Positions 58,141-64,000 of a stretch of DNA of 64,000 bases are shown here, one piece after another. Position numbers and translations under genes: made by a program. The notes below the pieces were generated by a model. The model was not told the DNA's origin. It worked only from the letters and a program-made list of their open reading frames with translations, and did no database searches. Within the stretch, counting starts at the first letter, position 1. Every line of letters starts with the position of its first letter. Location: the NCBI RefSeq assembly GCF_038592905.1, contig NZ_CP151943.1, positions 1,026,001 through 1,090,000 of the forward strand, read 5' to 3'. Origin of the DNA: Neobacillus sp. FSL H8-0543 (lineage in GTDB: Bacteria > Bacillota > Bacilli > Bacillales > Cytobacillaceae).

Positions 58141-59082
58141 TTATGCGTAGTTCTTACATACTTCGCTTAGTTCCTTTAATACATTCTCCACTTCGTCCCA
58201 TGAATAAATAGATGCTCCTGAGGCAAGCGGATGGCCTCCACCATTGAACTTTTTGGCAATTCCATTAATTACCGGACCTTTTGAACGTAAACGAACCCTT
58301 ATTTGGTCTTCTTCCTCTATAAAGAAGACCCAGGCCTTGATTCCCTTTACATTGCCTAACGTTCCAACAAGCAGAGAGGCATCAGGCGCATTTGCACCAA
58401 ATTCCTCCAAGAGTTCTTTTGTAAGCATAACGGAAGCCACACCGCTGCTCTGTAACTCAAAGTTTTGCAGAATATAACCGTTTAACTTGATGATATTTGG
58501 TTCAAGATCGTACATACCATCATAAAGTTCGGTCCGTGAAAATTTGTAATGGATTAATTCTCCAGCATAAGCAAAGGTTTTGTCGGTTGTACTCGGAAAT
58601 AGGAATCTGCCTGTATCACCAACAATCCCACCATAAAGGAGCCTAGCCGCCTCATCATTTATCTTAAGGCCCTGATCTTTACCAAATAAATAAAATTCAT
58701 AAATCATCTCACTGACCGAACTTGCCGTCGTATCCACCCAAAGTAAATCACCATATGGATCCTCATTAGGATGGTGATCAATTTTTATCAGTTTATTCCC
58801 TAATGAATACCGGGTATCACAGATTCTAGCTGCATTGGCTGTATCACAAATAATCACTAAAGCCCCTTTATAAACCTCATCATCAATTACATCAAGCCTA
58901 CGCATAAAATGGAGCGATTTTTCTTCCCTTCCTACCGCATATACCTTTTTTTCAGGATAGGAGGCTTTTAATATCTCCACTAACCCGCACTGAGAGCCAT
59001 ATGCATCTGGGTCCGGACGAACGTGACGATGGACAATAATTGTTTCATATTGTTGAATGGCTGCTAAAATTTCTGCTTTCAA
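58141..59082 (-). CDS. nrnA: Oligoribonuclease / pAp phosphatase NrnA
   Basis: This DHH-family phosphoesterase (313 residues) degrades nano-RNA and 3',5'-pAp. Metal ligands lie in HRHVRPDPDAYGSQ, ICDTANAARI and the DHHPNED triad. The C-terminal DHHA1 domain ends with NGGGHPLASGA. I set the start at TTG 59082, 5 bp after AAGGTGA, which yields exactly the B. subtilis length. The frame continues to 59124 without a ribosome site. Confidence 0.94.
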   Translation of the reverse strand: MKAEILAAIQQYETIIVHRHVRPDPDAYGSQCGLVEILKASYPEKKVYAVGREEKSLHFMRRLDVIDDEVYKGALVIICDTANAARICDTRYSLGNKLIKIDHHPNEDPYGDLLWVDTTASSVSEMIYEFYLFGKDQGLKINDEAARLLYGGIVGDTGRFLFPSTTDKTFAYAGELIHYKFSRTELYDGMYDLEPNIIKLNGYILQNFELQSSGVASVMLTKELLEEFGANAPDASLLVGTLGNVKGIKAWVFFIEEEDQIRVRLRSKGPVINGIAKKFNGGGHPLASGASIYSWDEVENVLKELSEVCKNYA

Positions 59083-59181
59083 TAAAATCACCTTATCTAT
59101 TGTTTTTTTAACCAATTGTAGCATTTTGCTATAAATAACGTTACAATAATAAAAGATTTTTGATATTTGGAGGAAGAAAAA

Positions 59182-59490
59182 ATGTCTTTTCTTGTTGTTC
59201 TGATTGTAATATTTTTTGCCTTCTATTTATTTTATAAAACAAAATACTTCAGAAGTAATCGGCCTGTCGAAAAGAAATGGCTTTCGGCAAAATCGAACAT
59301 CGCACTTGGTCTATTTGTTGCCTTCTTTGGTATTAATCATTTATTTTTCATATCCCAAACAACTGTAACAGTCATCGTGGCTGTCATATTTATTGTTTAT
59401 GGAGCGGTATTTGCATGGATAGGGTTTAAAAAATATAAACATTACCTGCCCTTCGCTATTACCGAAGCTGAAAGCATTAAATCTCATTAA
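59182..59490 (+). CDS. ytpI: YtpI-like membrane protein
   Basis: This 102-residue protein has three hydrophobic helices (about 3-20, 41-60 and 63-84) and a short charged loop KTKYFRSNRPVEKKWLSAKS. Family and position (between nrnA and ytoI) match YtpI, of unknown function. ATG 59182 is preceded by GGAGG. Five extra codons upstream would place the start inside that ribosome site. Confidence 0.85.
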   Translation: MSFLVVLIVIFFAFYLFYKTKYFRSNRPVEKKWLSAKSNIALGLFVAFFGINHLFFISQTTVTVIVAVIFIVYGAVFAWIGFKKYKHYLPFAITEAESIKSH

Positions 59491-59528
59491 AAATTCATTG
59501 CTTTGTTTTTCCATAAATCAAAGAGGAG

Positions 59529-59552
59529 AGCCGCTCAAAAATTTGAGCGGCT
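59529..59552. terminator. Bidirectional terminator between ytpI and ytoI
   Basis: AGCCGCTCAAA / TTTGAGCGGCT, an 11-bp stem, is followed by TTTTTG on the plus strand. Confidence 0.9.
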
Positions 59553-59562
59553 TTTTGTTTCG

Positions 59563-60882
59563 TTAATTCCTGTCAATTAACTGACACATCATCATTGCTT
59601 TACCTACAAGAATACCTTCTTTGAAAACTTCCACATCAACCTTGCCAAATTTCCGCCCAACTTCTAAAACCTTGGGAAATACTTCTAAAATACTCTCCAT
59701 TTGTACCGGCTTCATAAAGTAGATTGTCATGTTTTCTACAACTAAGTCACCTTTTTTATAGCTTCTTAATATACGGTTTGCCGCCTCAGTAACGATGGTT
59801 GTAAATACACCGTATGAAATGGTTCCAAGATGGTTTGTCATTTGTGGGCTTACTTCAATGGTGTAGACTTCCTCCCCTTTTTCTTTCTCACGCCTTAAGA
59901 TCAGCTGATTGGTGACAATATCGTCAATCGTTTCTCCTACTTGAGGCTGGCGCTGGTTCATTTGCAGTGCTTTTAATACATCCTGTCTGCTAATAATTCC
60001 TTCTAATCGATTCGAGTCATCGGCAACAGGAAGAACCTCTATTCCTTCCCAGACCATCATATGTGCAGTCGAAGCAACACTGGTTTTCCCGCTAACGCTC
60101 ATTGGATTCTTCGTCATGATTTTGTCAATCGACAGGTCAAAATTCTGACCCATGATATCCTTCGCTGTCACTATACCTTGAATCTTCATGTTTTGATCAA
60201 CAACAGGATAACGGCTATGCGTCGTTTCTTTATTAAAATCATGCCACTTTGAAACCTTATCAGTAGTTCTTAGAAAAAAAGTATCTTCTAGCGTGGTTAA
60301 TATATCTTCAACAAGAATGATTTCCTTTTTTATTAATTGGTCATAGATGGCACGGTTAATCATGGTTGCAACCGTAAAAGTATCATAGCTAGTTGAAATG
60401 ATTGGCATTTCGAGCTTATCTGCCAGCTTTTTCACGGTATCCTCAGTATCAAACCCTCCGGTCACTAAGACCGCAGCACCTGCCTTTAATGCAAGTTCAT
60501 GTGCCTGGTCACGATTCCCGACGATAAGCAGGTTATTAGGACCTGTGTATCGCATCATTGCCTCTAATTTCATGGCACCAATGACAAATTTATTAAGTGT
60601 TTTATGCAGGCCCGCTTTTCCGCCTAACACCTGTCCATCCACGATATTTACTACTTCAGCAAAGGTCAGTTTCTCAATATTTTCTTTTTTCTTCCGTTCA
60701 ATTCTAATCGTTCCGACTCGTTCAATTGTGCTAACATAGCCCTTATTTTCCGCTTCCTTGATGGCTCTATATGCCGTACCCTCACTTACTGACATCGCCT
60801 TAGCGATTTGACGCACTGATATTTTCTCTCCAACAGGGAGCCTATCAATGTATTGCAATATTTGTTCATGCTTTGTTGCCAA
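59563..60882 (-). CDS. ytoI: HTH-DRTGG-CBS-hotdog regulatory protein YtoI
   Basis: This is a four-part 439-residue protein. An N-terminal winged HTH (VRQIAKAMSVSEGTAYRAIK) is followed by a DRTGG domain (about 75-180), two CBS domains (about 195-310, SRYPVVDQNMKIQGIVTAKD and MSVSGKTSVASTAHMMVWEG) and a C-terminal hotdog thioesterase-like domain (about 320-435). The layout matches YtoI. It probably senses a nucleotide or acyl-CoA, but its targets are unknown. It is encoded alone, and the protein has the same HTH-CBS logic as CcpN without being that protein. Confidence 0.88.
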   Translation of the reverse strand: MATKHEQILQYIDRLPVGEKISVRQIAKAMSVSEGTAYRAIKEAENKGYVSTIERVGTIRIERKKKENIEKLTFAEVVNIVDGQVLGGKAGLHKTLNKFVIGAMKLEAMMRYTGPNNLLIVGNRDQAHELALKAGAAVLVTGGFDTEDTVKKLADKLEMPIISTSYDTFTVATMINRAIYDQLIKKEIILVEDILTTLEDTFFLRTTDKVSKWHDFNKETTHSRYPVVDQNMKIQGIVTAKDIMGQNFDLSIDKIMTKNPMSVSGKTSVASTAHMMVWEGIEVLPVADDSNRLEGIISRQDVLKALQMNQRQPQVGETIDDIVTNQLILRREKEKGEEVYTIEVSPQMTNHLGTISYGVFTTIVTEAANRILRSYKKGDLVVENMTIYFMKPVQMESILEVFPKVLEVGRKFGKVDVEVFKEGILVGKAMMMCQLIDRN

Positions 60883-61010
60883 GAACTTTCACCCTTTATA
60901 TTCATATTCCAATACCGCGAAAGTCACATCTCTTTTACGATTCTGATAATCTTATTATAAAGTGAAAAAAGCCTTGATTCAATGAGGTCTGTGATTTATT
61001 TGCATGAACA

Positions 61011-61247
61011 TCAGTAAAAAGAACGTGACTTTTTCTTAATTCTTACTGACTGTTGCTTATTCAATGCACGCTTTGGACTATAAAGCATACCAGTTAAGTT
61101 ACCCGCTATGACAATAAGTGCAAAACTAAGCCATACAAGTGAAAATGTCCCCTGTAGCCCTTCAGAAAATACGGATAACTTCGGAACAGCGAAGTAAAGC
61201 ATCAATCCACAGAGTAACAAGCAAAGCAAATATCTGTTCTTTTTCAT
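61011..61247 (-). CDS. Small two-helix membrane protein
   Basis: I do not recognise a family. The 78 residues have a signal-anchor-like helix (about 5-22, RYLLCLLLCGLMLYFAV), a short loop and a second helix (about 36-56, LVWLSFALIVIAGNLTGMLY), then a very basic tail (SPKRALNKQQSVRIKKKSRS). It has a good AGGAGG site. It lies between ytoI and ytkL, and its length and position suggest a real but uncharacterised Bacillaceae gene. Confidence 0.7.
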   Translation of the reverse strand: MKKNRYLLCLLLCGLMLYFAVPKLSVFSEGLQGTFSLVWLSFALIVIAGNLTGMLYSPKRALNKQQSVRIKKKSRSFY

Positions 61248-61326
61248 TTTCCTTTTCCTCCTTAATAAGCTTGTTTTATCTTTATGCTTAAAACAGGAAA
61301 AAAAGTAGATGAAAATGAATATAGGA

Positions 61327-62010
61327 TTACAAATCTATTGATTCTCCAGGCAGCAGCACTTTACCATTTTTATTATCAAGCATTTCGATAAATTGGTTTG
61401 GATCTTGTTTTATCGGCGGAAATGTATTGAAATGGATTGGTACAATCGTTTTTGCCCCTAACAGCTTAGCAGCATATGCTGCATCCTCTGGTCCCATCGT
61501 AAAATTATCACCGATAGGCAGGAACGCCAGATCAATAGGGTGTCGTTCACCAATCAGTTTCATATCGGAAAATAGTGCGGTGTCACCTGCATGGTAGATT
61601 GTTTTTCCTTCATTCGTAAACAATATCCCTGCTGGCATACCGCAATAAATAATTTCTTCTTTATCATCCTTAATAAAACTGGAACCATGAAAGGCCTGTG
61701 TCAGTTTCACCTTACCAAAATCAAATTGATAGGCTCCACCTATATGCATAGCATGGGTTTTTACGCCTTGCCAACTTAAATAGGTAGCAAGCTCATGATT
61801 CGCAATTACAAGGGCATCATGTTTTTTTGCTAACTCGACAGTATCACCAACATGATCACCATGACCGTGGGTTAGGATAATCACATCTGGTTTTACCTCT
61901 TCCGCCTTAAGGTCTGTTAATTGGTTACCCCTAATAAATGGATCAATAAAGATTATTTTTCCATTACTATTTATTTGTACAACCGAATGTCCATGATAAG
62001 AGACTCTCAT
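61327..62010 (-). CDS. ytkL: UPF0173 metallo-beta-lactamase-fold hydrolase
   Basis: This 227-residue MBL-fold protein has the dinuclear zinc motif [10 protein letters not shown], a further His in MHIGGAYQF, Asp in [11 protein letters not shown] and a C-terminal His ([10 protein letters not shown]). Substrate unknown. YtkL is the B. subtilis counterpart by family and position. Its start diverges from the M24 peptidase gene. The ATG at 62010 has GAGAG upstream. Confidence 0.9.
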   Translation of the reverse strand: MRVSYHGHSVVQINSNGKIIFIDPFIRGNQLTDLKAEEVKPDVIILTHGHGDHVGDTVELAKKHDALVIANHELATYLSWQGVKTHAMHIGGAYQFDFGKVKLTQAFHGSSFIKDDKEEIIYCGMPAGILFTNEGKTIYHAGDTALFSDMKLIGERHPIDLAFLPIGDNFTMGPEDAAYAAKLLGAKTIVPIHFNTFPPIKQDPNQFIEMLDNKNGKVLLPGESIDL

Positions 62011-62208
62011 CCTACACTCTCCCTTCTTATGTATTAATTATTATACTTCCATACAAATTAAGTAAATCCTTCTTCAACATATCCAAAAATTGGTGAACTT
62101 AGCACAAAATACGATGGTAAATATAGATAAAATGGCTGTAATGTTTACAATTTGCCTTCTAATTGTTACTCTCAAACTAGATTTTTAATTTTTGAGGAGG
62201 ATAAAAAA

Positions 62209-63306
62209 ATGAATCAACGATTACAAAAGCTACAGACATGGATGAAGGAAAATGAAATTGATGTAACCTTTGTCACTTCTTCTGAAAACGTATTTTATTT
62301 AAGCGGATATTATACAAACCCACATGAACGATTACTTGCTCTAGCCGTATTCCAAGAAATGGAGCCGTTCCTTGTTTGTCCAGGAATGGAGGTCCATGAT
62401 GCGAAGCGAACTGGCTGGGAGCATGAAATTATTGGCTATAGCGATATCGTTAATCCGTGGGAATTAATACATAAGTCCATAAACAAACGATTAAACAGCA
62501 TTCAAAAAGTAGCGATTGAAAAGGAACATATGAATGTTGAACGCTACGAGCAGCTGTCACTATTATTCCCTAAGGCAGCCTTTGTTTCAGCTGAAGAAAA
62601 ATTAAGAAGATTACGGATGATTAAAGATGCAAAGGAATTAAAGATTATGGAAGAAGCCTGCTCCCTTGCAGATTATGCCATTGAAGTGGGCTGCAGTGAA
62701 ATTCGTGAAGGTAAAACGGAGTTAGAAGTTCTATCGGCTATCGAATTTGCCTTAAAGAAAAAAGGCGTAAAAGAAATGTCCTTTTCAACCATGGTGCTAA
62801 CGGGGGCAAATGCTGCTTCGCCACATGGAAACCCAGGGGAAACAAAAATTCAAAAGGGTGATTTAGTTCTATTCGATTTGGGTGTAGTTGTCGATAGGTA
62901 CTGTTCTGATATCACAAGAACGGTCGCATATGGTGATATTAATGATAAGCAAAAGGAAATCTATGATACCGTATTAAAAGCTCAATTAGCGGCAGTTGAG
63001 GCAAGTAAACCTGGTGCTACTGCTGCAGAGGTGGACTTAACCGCAAGGAGAATTATTGCTGATGCAGGCTATGGGGAGTATTTTCCGCATCGTCTTGGAC
63101 ATGGACTTGGAATTAGCGTACACGAATATCCTTCAATGACCGAAACCAATCCTTTAATAATTGAAGAAGGAATGGTCTATACGATTGAACCTGGAATCTA
63201 CGTCCCTAGTGTAGCAGGTGTCCGCATTGAGGATGATCTATATATTACTGCTGATGGTCCAAAAGTATTAACCAATTTCCCGAAAGAGCTGCAAATTATT
63301 AGATAA
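62209..63306 (+). CDS. M24-family Xaa-Pro dipeptidase/aminopeptidase
   Basis: This protein of about 365 residues has an N-terminal creatinase-like domain (MNQRLQKLQTWMKEN, then SSENVFYLSGYYTNPHERLL) and a C-terminal pita-bread metallopeptidase. Its dinuclear-metal ligands are in FDLGVVVDRYCSDITRTVA (two Asp), RLGHGLGISVHEYP (His), TIEPGIYVP (Glu) and GVRIEDDLYI (Glu). It cleaves Xaa-Pro dipeptides by family. I set the start at ATG 62209 after GAGGAGG. An earlier frame start at 62152 is unsupported. Confidence 0.92.
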   Translation: MNQRLQKLQTWMKENEIDVTFVTSSENVFYLSGYYTNPHERLLALAVFQEMEPFLVCPGMEVHDAKRTGWEHEIIGYSDIVNPWELIHKSINKRLNSIQKVAIEKEHMNVERYEQLSLLFPKAAFVSAEEKLRRLRMIKDAKELKIMEEACSLADYAIEVGCSEIREGKTELEVLSAIEFALKKKGVKEMSFSTMVLTGANAASPHGNPGETKIQKGDLVLFDLGVVVDRYCSDITRTVAYGDINDKQKEIYDTVLKAQLAAVEASKPGATAAEVDLTARRIIADAGYGEYFPHRLGHGLGISVHEYPSMTETNPLIIEEGMVYTIEPGIYVPSVAGVRIEDDLYITADGPKVLTNFPKELQIIR

Positions 63307-63323
63307 GGTGGATTTTTTTACTA

Positions 63324-63352
63324 TTGAACTAATGAAGTAATTGGAGTAATAT
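63324..63352 (+). promoter_or_regulatory. Sigma-A promoter of the RNA unit at 63.36 kb
   Basis: TTGAAC (63324-63329) and TAATAT (63347-63352) are exactly 17 bp apart, just after the peptidase stop. Confidence 0.7.
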
Positions 63353-63358
63353 ACAACT

Positions 63359-63600
63359 ACAGGCTGCGTTGTACGTATTGTTAATTAAGTTTTAACCTTT
63401 AAGCTGTAATAGGGAGTTTTATATTCGGAGTCAAAATGACAAGCCTCTGTCTATATGACATGGGGGACAGGCAGGAGTCTTCGCGCGAACACCCACTTTG
63501 AGGAGTGGTGGTTTAAAACTTTCTTATGTGTAATACGGCAAAGGCGGCTCTACTATTTATTATTCCTAACCAGCTTCCTTTTGGAGCTGGTTTTATTTTG
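63359..63600 (+). ncRNA. Candidate structured noncoding RNA (about 240 nt)
   Basis: From a good promoter to an intrinsic terminator there is no plausible frame but clear paired structure: GTATT (63375-63379) with AATAC (63532-63536), GTTTTAACC (63389-63397) with GGTTTAAAAC (63510-63519), CTGTC / GACAG, and a CCACT-TTGAGG-AGTGG hairpin at 63493-63508. The long closed rod with an unpaired middle recalls 6S RNA, but I cannot confirm a family. Confidence 0.5.
63568..63600 (+). terminator. Terminator of the candidate noncoding RNA
   Basis: AACCAGCT / AGCTGGTT with a 7-9 nt loop is followed by TTATTTT. Confidence 0.88.
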
Positions 63601-63614
63601 GTTCAAATAAAGAA

Positions 63615-64000
63615 TTAAAGACATTTGGGCTGATTTCATTGGTGGTTTTGTCCTTAAGACAGCTCTTTAAAGACATATCACCGGCTTCCTTGTTGAGTTT
63701 TGTCCTTAAGACAGCTCATTAAAGACATTTCACTGCCTTCCTTGTTGAGTTTTGTCTTTAAGACAGCTCATTAAAGACATTTCACTGCCTTCCTTGTTGA
63801 GTTTTGTCCTTAAGACAGCTCATTAAAGACATATCACCGGCTTCCTTGTTGAGTTTTGTCCTTAAGACAGCTCTTTAAAGACATATCACCGGCTTCCTTG
63901 TTGAGTTTTGTCCTTAGACAGCTCTTTAAAGACATATCACCGGCTTCCTTGTTGAGTTTTGTCCTTAAGACAGCTCATTAAAGACATATCACCGGCTTCC
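63615..64000. repeat. Tandem array C: 52-bp unit, at least seven copies, cut by window end
   Basis: TTAAAGACA recurs at 63615, 63667, 63719, 63771, 63823, 63875, 63926 and 63978. The spacing is 52 bp except one of 51, where CTTAAGACA has lost an A. The linker holds TATCACCGGCTTCCTTGTTG and AGTTT. TGTCCTTAA (or TGTCTTTAA) and TTAAAGACA form a 9-bp hairpin, with a 9-nt loop, at each junction. The first unit is diverged. The array continues past 64000. Confidence 0.95.

Noticed and set aside
59563..60882. YtoI as the gapB repressor CcpN.
   Set aside because: It shares an HTH and CBS pair with CcpN but has extra DRTGG and hotdog domains, which match YtoI instead.

Overview
The window is a piece of chromosome from a low-GC, endospore-forming Bacillaceae bacterium. 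Gene order follows the Bacillus subtilis segment from etfA through pheST, thrS, dnaBI, polA, the TCA genes, accDA and dnaE to ytkL almost gene for gene. Spore genes (sspI, ytxC, ytaF, ytvI, ytrH, ytrI), a sigma-W-type promoter, T-box leaders and an L20-type leader all fit that group. Two things point to a relative outside the B. subtilis group, perhaps Neobacillus-like: a GntR regulator next to the malic enzyme gene, and abundant Bacillaceae intergenic repeats. The species cannot be fixed from the sequence alone.

Layout. 1-4.6 kb: fatty-acid degradation operon lcfA-fadR-fadB-etfB-etfA (minus strand, etfA cut by the window edge), with a FadR palindrome before fadR. 4.7-10.2 kb: zapA-cvpA-polX-mutS2-yshE, ending in a previously unlisted 27-residue membrane peptide. 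10.5-16.7 kb: rnhC facing pheST, which has a T-box leader, and ysgA. 16.8-20.4 kb: sspI, an M42 aminopeptidase, a dUTPase, ysdB under a sigma-W promoter, a TVP38 protein and ysdA. 20.5-28.7 kb: infC-rpmI-rplT, thrS with a T-box, ytxC, dnaI, dnaB, nrdR and an uncharacterised gene. 28.8-33.4 kb: speD with a structured leader, gapB, a NERD/zinc-ribbon protein, coaE and ytaF. 33.5-39.5 kb: mutM, polA and phoPR. 39.6-49.4 kb: a MaoC-like protein, mdh-icd-citZ, ytwI, ytvI, fxsA and pfkA-pyk. 49.7-53.6 kb: accDA, a GntR regulator and malic enzyme. 53.7-63.3 kb: dnaE, ytrHI, nrnA, ytpI, ytoI, ytkL and an M24 peptidase. 63.3-64 kb: a probable noncoding RNA and a tandem repeat array.

The genes form ordinary housekeeping modules: replication and repair (dnaE, dnaB, dnaI, polA, polX, mutM, mutS2, rnhC, nrnA), translation (pheST, thrS, infC, rpmI, rplT), lower glycolysis and TCA cycle, and fatty-acid synthesis and breakdown. 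No phage, transposase, CRISPR or defence island was seen.

The unusual material is noncoding. Three tandem arrays with unrelated sequences share a 51-52 bp period and an 8-9 bp hairpin per unit, and two of them lie between convergent genes (the third follows a plus-strand gene and runs off the window). There is a structured 5' leader on speD, a promoter-to-terminator RNA unit after the last gene, and a pair of near-identical 13-bp palindromes that suggest one GntR regulator controls both malic enzyme and acetyl-CoA carboxylase.
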